7,641 nucleotides of DNA from Verrucomicrobia bacterium UBA1263 (lineage in GTDB: Bacteria > Verrucomicrobiota > Verrucomicrobiia > Limisphaerales > UBA1412): assembly GCA_002308515.1 (NCBI GenBank), contig DBVN01000112.1, forward strand, positions 15,570 to 23,210, written 5' to 3'. The notes beneath the pieces were generated by a model that saw only the letters and a program-made list of their open reading frames with translations, was not told where the DNA came from and did not search any database. Below, piece after piece: positions 1 through 5,763 of the stretch (its first letter is position 1; each line of letters opens with the position of its first letter). Position numbers and translations under genes: made by a program.

Positions 1-696
1 ATAAACGAAGCTCTTCCGTACGCTCTTTCCCTGGAATACATCCACACGTATTCCCTTATCCATGATGATCTTCCGGCAATGGACAATGATGATTTCCGCC
101 GGGGCCGTCCCACCAACCATAAAGTTTTTGGAGAAGGTTTGGCTATTTTGGCCGGCGATGGTCTCCTGACCGAAGCCTTCGCGCTGGCGGCTCATTGGAA
201 AGCTGTCACCCGTTATGATCACAAAGATGTCATGGCGGAACTCGCTTATCAGGCCGGGAGTCTTCAAATGGTTGGAGGCCAAGCTATTGACCTGGAAAGT
301 GAAGGTAAGGTCATCACTCGTGAAGAGCTGAAATATATCCATGAGCGCAAGACCTCCGCGCTGCTTTGTCTTTCGACCCGTCTGGGCGGCATGGCCGCTG
401 ACTGTACCGAAGAGCAGCTGAAGGCTTTAACGGATTTTGGCTATAAAGTGGGGCTCGCCTTCCAAATCATTGATGATATTCTGGATGTGACACAAAGCAC
501 TGAAAAACTGGGGAAAACAGCCGGCAAGGATGTCCAAGAGCAAAAAGCCACCTATCCCGCGCTGGTCGGTCTGGAAAAATCCAAGCAGCTGGCAGCCGAA
601 TTAACTAAGGAAGCCTTTGATTCTCTGCATATTTTCAATGGAAAAGCAGTCATTCTGGAAGCGCTGGCGGAAAAACTCCTCAACCGGGATCATTAA
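1..696 (+). CDS. ispA: Short-chain polyprenyl diphosphate synthase (farnesyl/geranylgeranyl type), C-terminal part
   Basis: This enzyme condenses isopentenyl diphosphate with allylic diphosphates in the cytoplasm to make C15 or C20 precursors for quinones and undecaprenyl carriers. The reading frame is open from base 1, so the N-terminus lies outside the window; 231 residues are visible. The first aspartate-rich motif is at visible residues 22-28 (DDLPAMD, the DDxxxxD form of bacterial short-chain synthases) and is followed by the usual FRRGRPTNH. MVGGQAIDL is at about 90-98, and the second aspartate-rich motif DDILD at 158-162 is followed by LGKTAGKD. These are the Mg-diphosphate binding sites, and both look intact. 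An ATG at 79 lies inside the first motif and cannot be the true start. Product chain length (C15 or C20) cannot be decided from this part. The stop is 68 bases before galM, with no clear terminator between. Family assignment is firm; the symbol is likely. Confidence 0.93.
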   Translation: MNEALPYALSLEYIHTYSLIHDDLPAMDNDDFRRGRPTNHKVFGEGLAILAGDGLLTEAFALAAHWKAVTRYDHKDVMAELAYQAGSLQMVGGQAIDLESEGKVITREELKYIHERKTSALLCLSTRLGGMAADCTEEQLKALTDFGYKVGLAFQIIDDILDVTQSTEKLGKTAGKDVQEQKATYPALVGLEKSKQLAAELTKEAFDSLHIFNGKAVILEALAEKLLNRDH

Positions 697-725
697 ACTT
701 TTACCCGCTTTCATCATCTTCAAAG

Positions 726-754
726 TGGACAATCCGATTTCTTTTTAATAAAAT
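726..754 (+). promoter_or_regulatory. Putative sigma70-type promoter of galM
   Basis: TGGACA (726-731) and TAAAAT (749-754) are separated by 17 bases, each one mismatch from the TTGACA/TATAAT consensus. Transcription would start near 761, only about four bases before the galM ATG at 765. The transcript would then be almost leaderless, which fits the lack of any Shine-Dalgarno motif there. This is read by eye from the sequence. Confidence 0.5.
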
Positions 755-764
755 CAACCCACTT

Positions 765-1892
765 ATGCGAAGTGTAAAGATATTAACCTCGATCATCTTG
801 GCAGCGGCGGTTTTCCATTTAGGATATACCGACGCGAATGCCAAAGCTAAAACAATGAATGTAGAAAAATCATATTTTGATACGACTCCCTCCGGAGAAG
901 TAATTGACGCTTATACTTTAGACAATGGCAACGGTGTGACTGTCAAGCTCATCACCTGGGGGGCCACTATTGTGCAAGTCAAAGCGCCGGATCGTGACGG
1001 CAACATCGGCAACGTGGTTCTGGGTGCCGACAAAGTCAAACCCTATATGGGCGATTATCTGGGCTCTGTGGTAGGACGTTACGCCAACCGCATCGCCAAG
1101 GGTAAGTTTACCCTGGACGGCACAGAATACACACTGGCCACCAACAATGGTGAAAATCATCTGCACGGCGGTCTCCAGGGCTTCAATTCCAAGATTTGGA
1201 AAGCCAAGAAGATCAAGGGCAAAGATTATGTCGGTGTCGTTTTCACCGCGACCAGCGCGGATATGGAAGAAGGTTATCCCGGCAATATGACCCTGAAGGT
1301 CACCTATACGCTGGACGGAGACAACAATCTCAAGCTGGATTATTTTGCCAAAACAGACAAAGCCACGGTTGTCAATCTGACCAACCACGCTTATTTCAAT
1401 CTGGCCGGTGAAGGCACCATCCTGGATCACATCGTGACCCTGAACGCTGACTTCTATACCCCTGTGGATGAGGGGCTGATCCCGACCGGTGAGATCCTCT
1501 CTGTCAAAGGAACTCCGTTCGACTTCACCCAGCCCAACCGCATCGGTTTCGGTTTCGACAAGCTGAACAACAATCCCAAGGGCATTGACCACAACATCGT
1601 TCTGCGCAGCGCCAAGGAAAAGATGCACCCTGTGGCCACCGTGCTGGAAAAGAAGACCGGCCGTGTCATGAATGTGTTCACCACTCAGCCGGGTGTCCAG
1701 TTCTATACGGGCAACTTCCTGAACGGTGCTTTTGTCGGCAGAGAAGGTCCCTACAATCAATATGCCGGTTTCTGCTTGGAAACACAGCATTATCCGGACA
1801 GCCCCAATCAGGCTCACTTCCCCTCTGTGATCCTCAGACCGGGAGAGACCTACAATGAAGTGACCATCTATCAGTTCACTGTAGAAAAATAA
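765..1892 (+). CDS. galM: Aldose 1-epimerase (mutarotase) with signal peptide
   Basis: The enzyme interconverts alpha and beta anomers of aldohexoses such as galactose and glucose. The 375-residue protein has a complete GalM fold. Family motifs are NRI with Arg109, NGENHLHGG (128-136, with His132), NLTNHAYFNLAG (204-215, with catalytic His208), GIDHN (273-277, with Asp275), TTQPGVQFYTGN (306-317) and FCLETQHYPDSPN (336-348, with Glu339 as the expected general base). Residues 1-26 form a Sec signal peptide: Arg2 and Lys5, a hydrophobic run, then ANA before Lys27 as a likely signal peptidase I site. The enzyme therefore probably acts in the periplasm, on sugars before uptake. The ATG at 765 is chosen because it keeps the signal peptide; the next ATG in frame (855) would remove it. 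No Shine-Dalgarno motif precedes either. A strong terminator follows the stop, so the gene is likely a single transcription unit. Confidence 0.93.
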   Translation: MRSVKILTSIILAAAVFHLGYTDANAKAKTMNVEKSYFDTTPSGEVIDAYTLDNGNGVTVKLITWGATIVQVKAPDRDGNIGNVVLGADKVKPYMGDYLGSVVGRYANRIAKGKFTLDGTEYTLATNNGENHLHGGLQGFNSKIWKAKKIKGKDYVGVVFTATSADMEEGYPGNMTLKVTYTLDGDNNLKLDYFAKTDKATVVNLTNHAYFNLAGEGTILDHIVTLNADFYTPVDEGLIPTGEILSVKGTPFDFTQPNRIGFGFDKLNNNPKGIDHNIVLRSAKEKMHPVATVLEKKTGRVMNVFTTQPGVQFYTGNFLNGAFVGREGPYNQYAGFCLETQHYPDSPNQAHFPSVILRPGETYNEVTIYQFTVEK

Positions 1893-1912
1893 GTAAAGAA
1901 TAACATTTGAAC

Positions 1913-1946
1913 GAGGCGCGCTCATTTGACGCGCGCCTTCTTTTTT
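1913..1946 (+). terminator. Rho-independent terminator of galM
   Basis: Left arm GAGGCGCGC (1913-1921) pairs with GCGCGCCTT (1931-1939), seven G-C pairs plus A-U and G-U, around a nine-base loop. A T-rich tail runs to 1946. The first base after the tail is the A of the lipoprotein ATG at 1947, so the terminator leaves no room for a normal leader or ribosome site for the next gene. Confidence 0.85.
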
Positions 1947-2387
1947 ATGAATCTTAAATCTCTAACACTCCTGCTTTGCTGTGGGGCACTCCTCTGCGGA
2001 TGCGCGACCAGCACCATTGAGAAAAGACGCGCGGAACGTATCACCGCATACGAGGCACTTCCACCGGAATTTCAGCAGCTTGCGGACGCGGGAGAAATCA
2101 AGACCGGTATGCCCAAAGACGCTGTTTATATCGCGTGGGGCAAACCGGATGAGATCACTTATGCCGAAGACGATCACGGCAAATTTGAGACCTGGCTCTA
2201 CTACGGACGGTATATGAAAGAATACCGTTACTGGAACTACCGCGGTGTCAGCCGTGGTGACGGCGAGGAATATCTTGTCCGCCATCTGGAAAGCGAATAC
2301 AACCCGGAGAGTTTCCTGAAAGCGGAACTCATTTTTTCAAGGGGAAGACTCATTCGCTGGCGCACTTTCCCCAAGCCGCAGAACTAA
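1947..2387 (+). CDS. Putative BamE/SmpA-like lipoprotein
   Basis: The product has 146 residues. Residues 1-19 form a lipoprotein signal: Lys4, a hydrophobic stretch, and the lipobox LCGC with the lipidated Cys19. The mature part contains IKTGMPKDAVYIAWGKPDEI (51-70), the pattern seen at the start of BamE/SmpA/OmlA-like domains (G-M-x-K-x-x-V, then G-x-P-D). An aromatic-rich strand (ETWLYYGRY, 81-89) and a closing strand AELIFSRGRLIRW (126-138) follow, as expected for that small alpha/beta fold. It likely faces the periplasm from a membrane anchor. Whether it is the BamE subunit of the outer-membrane assembly machine or another member of the superfamily cannot be told. The ATG at 1947 is preferred over an in-frame TTG at 1926 because the latter lies in the terminator loop. 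No Shine-Dalgarno motif is present. The gene converges on the class V enzyme with seven bases between the stop codons. Confidence 0.75.
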   Translation: MNLKSLTLLLCCGALLCGCATSTIEKRRAERITAYEALPPEFQQLADAGEIKTGMPKDAVYIAWGKPDEITYAEDDHGKFETWLYYGRYMKEYRYWNYRGVSRGDGEEYLVRHLESEYNPESFLKAELIFSRGRLIRWRTFPKPQN

Positions 2388-2406
2388 AGGCTAATCAGTT
2401 CTTTTT
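2380..2406 (+). terminator. Weak putative terminator between convergent genes
   Basis: AGAACT (2380-2385) pairs with AGTTCT (2397-2402) around an 11-base loop, and five T (2402-2406) follow on the plus strand. The stem overlaps the end of the lipoprotein gene and both stop codons. It is short, has only two G-C pairs, and lacks a T-run on the minus strand, so it could serve only the plus-strand transcript. Confidence 0.4.
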
Positions 2407-3594
2407 CTCCCGATCCAGCTCTTCCAGAAGCGCGTCGGCCAGCGTCTGATAATCCTCTATGGAGTTGTAGAGCTGCGCGCTTATCCTGACATGGCGGGTC
2501 ACCAGATCCGGCCAGAAGAAGATCGGCACTTCGATCTTGTGTCTCTCCCAGAGATCGTTCTGAAGGATCGCCTCAAACCGCGGCAGGGTCGGCGGACGTT
2601 TGCGGGGATCCGGCGGGATCGGTATCGTGACCATGCTCCCCTGGAATTCATCCGGACACGGCACAGGCACATTCAGCGCTTTGCAGAGCAGATCCCGTCC
2701 CTGCAGAACCAGCTGATGATTATATTCCCGGATCGCGGTCCAGCCGCCGGGAACTGTTTTCTCCAGAAAATCGATCGTATCGGGAACGCACAGATACGGA
2801 GTGGGACAAATCGTTCCCGTCCATCCAAACTGGATCGAATACTTGGAGCGGTCTGTGCGTATGGTGTTGAATCCGTGGCTGATCACCGAAGGATGCATGA
2901 TGCTGATGCGATCCGGCCGCACATACAACAGAGCGGAACCCTTGGGCGTACACATCCATTTATGGCAGTTGCCGGTATAATAGGTCGCCCCCAGCTGGTC
3001 CAGATTCAAGGGAACCATTCCCGGTCCGTGAGCGCCGTCGATCAGCGTTTCTATATTGCGTCTGTTGCATTCCTGAATGATCTCCTCTATCGGCATGATG
3101 AACCCTGTCGCGCTGGTGATATGATCCAGCAGAACCAGACGCGTCCGGGGGGTGATCGCTTTCAATACCGGGAGCACCACTTCTTCTCTTTTCTGAATGG
3201 GATAAGGGATATCCACCTGCCGGACACGGACTCTGTTGAGAAACGCGACATAATTGAGAGCGTTGCGGCTCGCGTTATATTCATGGTTGGTCACGATGAT
3301 CTCGTCCCCTTCTTTGAAACTGAGCGACTGCAGAACAGAGTTCACCCCTGTCGTCGCGTTCGGCACAAAGGTCAGGCTCTCAAACTTGCACCCCACAAAA
3401 TCCGCCAGGCGCTGACGGGCATAGTCATAACGCGGTTCCAAAGTGCGGTGAAGGAAATCCATCGGATTGCGTTCCAGTTCACGGCGCAATTCATCCTGAC
3501 GCTCTAAAACAGCGGTCGGACACGCTCCAAAGGAGCCATGATTCAAAAAGGTGATCTCCGGATCTAACCCCCAAAATTTTTTGTAAGGACTCAT
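2395..3594 (-). CDS. Class V PLP-dependent enzyme, isopenicillin N epimerase-like
   Basis: The 399-residue protein is a fold-type I pyridoxal-phosphate enzyme of the class V aminotransferase / cysteine desulfurase superfamily. Its N-terminus (FLNHGSFGACP, 16-26) is typical of the isopenicillin N epimerase (CefD)-like branch. NATTGVN (79-85) is the phosphate-binding region, DGAHGPG (186-192) holds the PLP-pairing Asp186 and His189, and Lys212 in NCHKW (209-213) is the expected Schiff-base lysine. The C-terminal small domain ends with RHVRISAQLYNSIEDYQ (367-383). The length fits the family. The branch contains epimerases, desulfurases, lyases and many uncharacterised enzymes, so substrate and reaction cannot be named; there is no beta-lactam or ergothioneine gene nearby. 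Its ATG overlaps the kdsD stop by one base (TAATG), so it is probably translated by coupling to kdsD. No Shine-Dalgarno motif is seen. Confidence 0.85.
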   Translation of the reverse strand: MSPYKKFWGLDPEITFLNHGSFGACPTAVLERQDELRRELERNPMDFLHRTLEPRYDYARQRLADFVGCKFESLTFVPNATTGVNSVLQSLSFKEGDEIIVTNHEYNASRNALNYVAFLNRVRVRQVDIPYPIQKREEVVLPVLKAITPRTRLVLLDHITSATGFIMPIEEIIQECNRRNIETLIDGAHGPGMVPLNLDQLGATYYTGNCHKWMCTPKGSALLYVRPDRISIMHPSVISHGFNTIRTDRSKYSIQFGWTGTICPTPYLCVPDTIDFLEKTVPGGWTAIREYNHQLVLQGRDLLCKALNVPVPCPDEFQGSMVTIPIPPDPRKRPPTLPRFEAILQNDLWERHKIEVPIFFWPDLVTRHVRISAQLYNSIEDYQTLADALLEELDREKKN

Positions 3595-4580
3595 TACATC
3601 AACTTCATTTTCGGTAAATCTTGGCTGTCAACTAAGCCTGTGGGCTCATTCTGAGCGTTTACCACCACCAAATCATCTATATTGCGCTCATTGAAAATGC
3701 GCAGCGCTTCCGCCGCCAGAGCGTCCTCGCGGATCGTAATGGGATCGCGTGTCATCACGCTGCCCAGTGTACGGTTCAGGATCTGATCGTCCCGGGTCAT
3801 ATAGCGGCGCAGGTCTCCATCCACAAAAATGCCCCGCAGTTTGCCGTCGCTTCCAACGATCGTCAGCGAACCGGCCTTGGCTTCGGTCATTTTCAAAATT
3901 CCTTCTTTCACCGTGCAGTTTTCGTTCACCACGGGATGGCGGTCGCCTGTTCTCATGATCTCCCTGACTCTCAGCAGCAATGCCCTGCCGATCGCGCCGG
4001 AGGGATGGAATTTGGCAAAATCCTCACGGGTAAAGCCTCTTACCTGAAGGATCGTCATCGCCAGCGCGTCCCCCGTCACCATCATCGCGGTCGAGCTGGA
4101 GGTCGGAGCCAGGTTGAACGGACAGGCTTCGCGAGGGATCTTTACGGACAAGACCAGGTCACTATGCCGCGCCAGCGAGGACTGGTCATTTCCGGTCACC
4201 GCGATGATCTTCACCGAGAAGCGCTTCAGTGCCGGCAGCAGCCCCATCAGTTCATTCGACTCGCCCGAATAGCTGAAAATAAAAACGATGTCTCCATCAT
4301 TGATAAGCCCCAGATCCCCATGCAGCGCGTCCACACTGTTCATCACCACCGCGACCGAACCGGTGCTGGTCAGTGTCGCGGCTATCTTATGACAAACATT
4401 GCCGGACTTACCTATCCCAGTCAAAACCAGCTTGTTCCGTTGTGTCAGCGCGTTCACGCACCAATCCACAGCCGTCACAAAATGTTCATCCAGTTCACCG
4501 CTCAACTGCCGGAGCGACTCGATCTCTGTCTCAAACACCTGTTTGCCCAGAGCTAAGTAATCTTGAGTCTTATCACTCAT
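3594..4580 (-). CDS. kdsD: D-arabinose 5-phosphate isomerase
   Basis: The enzyme converts ribulose 5-phosphate to arabinose 5-phosphate, the first step to Kdo for lipopolysaccharide, in the cytoplasm. At 328 residues it has the same length as Escherichia coli KdsD. An SIS domain comes first: GIGKSG (55-60), HGDLG (87-91), SYSGES (103-108), EACP (151-154), APTSSSTA (158-165) and HPSGAIGR (192-199). Lys58, Glu110, Glu151 and His192 line up, one position shifted, with the residues I recall as catalytic in E. coli (Lys59, Glu111, Glu152, His193). Two CBS domains follow, at about 206-262 (IFVDGDLRR at 251-259) and 273-328 (VMTRDP at 275-280). The start at 4580 is the only plausible one; GGGAGGG lies just one base upstream, closer than normal for a ribosome site. 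thi4 lies upstream on the same strand, 84 bases away across a terminator and a likely promoter. Confidence 0.95.
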   Translation of the reverse strand: MSDKTQDYLALGKQVFETEIESLRQLSGELDEHFVTAVDWCVNALTQRNKLVLTGIGKSGNVCHKIAATLTSTGSVAVVMNSVDALHGDLGLINDGDIVFIFSYSGESNELMGLLPALKRFSVKIIAVTGNDQSSLARHSDLVLSVKIPREACPFNLAPTSSSTAMMVTGDALAMTILQVRGFTREDFAKFHPSGAIGRALLLRVREIMRTGDRHPVVNENCTVKEGILKMTEAKAGSLTIVGSDGKLRGIFVDGDLRRYMTRDDQILNRTLGSVMTRDPITIREDALAAEALRIFNERNIDDLVVVNAQNEPTGLVDSQDLPKMKLM

Positions 4581-4581
4581 A

Positions 4582-4588
4582 CCCTCCC
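4582..4588 (-). promoter_or_regulatory. Unusually close ribosome-binding site of kdsD
   Basis: On the minus strand GGGAGGG is separated from the kdsD ATG by a single T. It is the only strong purine-rich Shine-Dalgarno-like sequence at any start in the window. The GGAG core lies about three bases from the ATG, closer than the usual five to nine. No alternative start codon in frame lies nearby. Confidence 0.4.
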
Positions 4589-4606
4589 AAAGACTAACGC
4601 AAAAAT

Positions 4607-4639
4607 AAAAAAAAGACAGGTTAAAATAAAGCCTGCCTT
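4607..4639 (-). terminator. Rho-independent terminator of thi4
   Basis: On the minus strand AAGGCAGG (4639-4632) pairs with CCTGTCTT (4620-4613) around an 11-base loop, with one G-U pair. Eight T (4614-4607) follow, the first two of them part of the stem. The hairpin begins about 25 bases after the thi4 stop. Five T also follow the stem on the plus strand, so it could work both ways, but no plus-strand gene needs it. Confidence 0.7.
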
Positions 4640-4650
4640 TTTCTTGTCAC
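4623..4650 (-). promoter_or_regulatory. Putative kdsD promoter overlapping the thi4 terminator
   Basis: On the minus strand GTGACA (4650-4645) and TATTTT (4628-4623) are spaced by 16 bases, matching the sigma70 consensus at five and four of six positions. Initiation would fall near 4616, inside the right arm of the thi4 terminator, giving a leader of about 36 bases with a long U-run. The match is moderate and the region is A/T-rich, so chance is possible. Confidence 0.35.
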
Positions 4651-4664
4651 TCAACCTTTTAAAG

Positions 4665-5447
4665 TCAGGCTTTCAGTTTTTGTATGATCAGCTTGGCCAC
4701 CTTCTCGCCGGAAAGCAGCATTCCCCCGAAAATCGGCCCCATTCGATACCCTCCGGCCACATTGTTCGCGCTCATGCCGCAGGCAAACAATCCGGGATAG
4801 TATTCCTGAGTATTCTCCACGGTGGAAGCCTCACCGCTGTCCACCCACATCGGTTTCTCGCCCAATATCTTACCGGTTTCTGTATTCAAACGGATCTGTG
4901 CCTTCTCCGAGGCCAGTTTCATGATTTCGGAGGGATGTCCCGTTCCGTCCAGAACCGCTCTGGATATCACGGTCAAGGGATCCACATGCATTCCCAGACG
5001 TTCCACCGGAGTCCAGTTGATCACCAGACCGCCGACTTTGCCTTCCTTGAAGACGATATCCTCCACGCTGACCGCGTTAAATATCTTAGCTCCACTGGAA
5101 ACCGCGCCATAGATCAGCGCGCTGGCCATTTCCACTGAATCCAAAGTATGATAGCCGCCGGCAGACTCGATCGGCTGATGCCGGATGCCGAATGAATCCA
5201 GGATATGCAGAGCGCTGTCCTGCACAACTACTTCATTGAAAAGCATTCCGCCTCCCCAGGTACCTCCGCCGGGAGCCAGTTTGCGTTCAAAGACTGCCAC
5301 TTTCAGACCGGCCCTGGCCAGATCGCGCGCGGCCGTCAGGGATGAAGGACCGCCTCCCACTATAGCCACATCCAATAAAAGTGCCTGTTCCAGCTTCTTA
5401 CTGAAGCTCCGAACGATCGCGGACGAAATAACATTCTCTATCAGCAT
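4665..5447 (-). CDS. thi4: Sulfide-dependent adenosine diphosphate thiazole synthase (Thi4 family, histidine type)
   Basis: Thi4 builds the thiazole phosphate half of thiamin from NAD, glycine and a sulfur source in the cytoplasm. The 260-residue protein shows the Rossmann start DVAIVGGGPSSLTAA (26-40), Glu54-Arg55 for the ADP-ribose part, GGGTWGGGMLF (60-70), NWTPVE (144-149) and the family signature RMGPIFGGMLLSG (235-247). At the position of the yeast sulfur-donor cysteine (yeast CMDP) this protein has HVDP with His154. That substitution is known from archaeal and some bacterial Thi4 enzymes that take sulfur from free sulfide and act catalytically. Asp156 and His171, 15 residues apart, fit the iron ligands as I recall them from archaeal homologues. 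The third glycine of the dinucleotide motif is Ser36, a mild change. The start at 5447 gives the N-terminal length of archaeal homologues. No TPP riboswitch consensus was found upstream; a short hairpin leader is present instead. Confidence 0.92.
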   Translation of the reverse strand: MLIENVISSAIVRSFSKKLEQALLLDVAIVGGGPSSLTAARDLARAGLKVAVFERKLAPGGGTWGGGMLFNEVVVQDSALHILDSFGIRHQPIESAGGYHTLDSVEMASALIYGAVSSGAKIFNAVSVEDIVFKEGKVGGLVINWTPVERLGMHVDPLTVISRAVLDGTGHPSEIMKLASEKAQIRLNTETGKILGEKPMWVDSGEASTVENTQEYYPGLFACGMSANNVAGGYRMGPIFGGMLLSGEKVAKLIIQKLKA

Positions 5448-5455
5448 AATGATAC

Positions 5456-5481
5456 AAAAACCGCCGGCACCACCTGCCGGC
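5456..5481 (-). promoter_or_regulatory. Leader hairpin with U-run in front of thi4
   Basis: On the minus strand two copies of the palindrome GCCGGC (5481-5476 and 5468-5463) flank a seven-base loop. Two G and five T (5460-5456) follow, ending eight bases before the thi4 ATG. It has the shape of an intrinsic terminator, but its position fits a leader attenuator, a 5' mRNA-stabilising stem, or control of start-codon access. The predicted transcription start falls on its first base. A third TGCCGG copy upstream (5499-5494) could pair with CCGGCA at 5480-5475, but it would be transcribed only from a promoter further upstream. Confidence 0.5.
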
Positions 5482-5487
5482 TCTCAC

Positions 5488-5516
5488 AATATCCGGCACA
5501 ACTCCTCCCAAGTCAA
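5488..5516 (-). promoter_or_regulatory. Putative thi4 promoter
   Basis: On the minus strand TTGACT (5516-5511) and GATATT (5493-5488) have a 17-base spacer, matching the consensus at five and four of six positions. Transcription would begin near 5481, giving a leader of about 34 bases whose first base opens the GCCGGC hairpin. Confidence 0.45.
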
Positions 5517-5763
5517 TCCAATTCGATAATCTCCTTACAGAACCGACTTATCCCCAAACCGCATGAGGGATGGTTTTGAGTTTGTTGATCATAAAAGAGT
5601 TATATAGTTTTGTCATAGTGAGCAAAGCTTCATATTATTTTGCATTTATACCTTGTACTTATGAGACAAAGATGCTACTTTTCTTTCAGTACCCGTTGGA
5701 TGGTATTTAAGGTTCCTCGCTAGTTTGAGTGGAATAGAAGATGAAAAACTGAATATTAGAAAA

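Larger units (their letters stand above)
5448..5763. other. Gene-free stretch between divergent thi4 and the AT-rich gene pair
   Basis: No convincing gene was found in these 316 bases. The thi4-proximal part (5448-5520) holds the thi4 leader and putative promoter. At 5550-5576 two short stems compete or cross on the same bases (ATCCC with GGGAT, AAACC with GGTTT). From about 5580 the base composition turns A/T-rich like the downstream genes. TATATAGT at 5601-5608 could be part of a plus-strand promoter for them, but no well-spaced -35 element was found. A 20-codon frame from the ATG at 5661 to 5723 has no recognisable product. Confidence 0.5.

Noticed and set aside
79..81. ATG as start of the polyprenyl synthase
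   Set aside because: It lies within the first aspartate-rich motif. The frame is open to base 1 and reads as conserved family sequence.
918..1925. Long open frame (335 codons) on the minus strand opposite galM
   Set aside because: It is a shadow of galM, whose motifs are complete. The antisense protein has no recognisable domain and its start lies in the terminator.
1926..1946. TTG start adding seven residues to the BamE-like lipoprotein
   Set aside because: The TTG lies in the loop of the galM terminator, and the added residues would spoil a good lipoprotein signal starting at 1947.
2491..3507. Long open frame (338 codons) on the plus strand opposite the class V enzyme
   Set aside because: The minus-strand gene has all PLP-enzyme motifs. 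The opposite frame is arginine- and histidine-rich with no domain, typical of an antisense shadow.
3936..4556. Open frame of 206 codons on the plus strand opposite kdsD
   Set aside because: It is fully covered by the SIS and CBS domains of kdsD on the other strand and has no features of its own.
4563..5138. Open frame of 191 codons on the plus strand opposite thi4 and crossing the kdsD-thi4 spacer
   Set aside because: It runs through the thi4 terminator and the coding region opposite, with no domain or ribosome site.
5448..5600. TPP riboswitch upstream of thi4
   Set aside because: GTGAGAG resembles the CTGAGA element, but the other conserved parts (the ACC...GAACCTGA and CCAGCGTAGGGA regions) are missing.
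5661..5723. 20-codon open frame upstream of the AT-rich pair
   Set aside because: It is short, has no ribosome site and no recognisable product. A leader peptide is possible but unsupported.
5725..5763. TTG start adding 13 residues to the first paralogue
   Set aside because: The extension is acidic and would precede the signal segment. The ATG at 5764 matches the layout of the second paralogue better.
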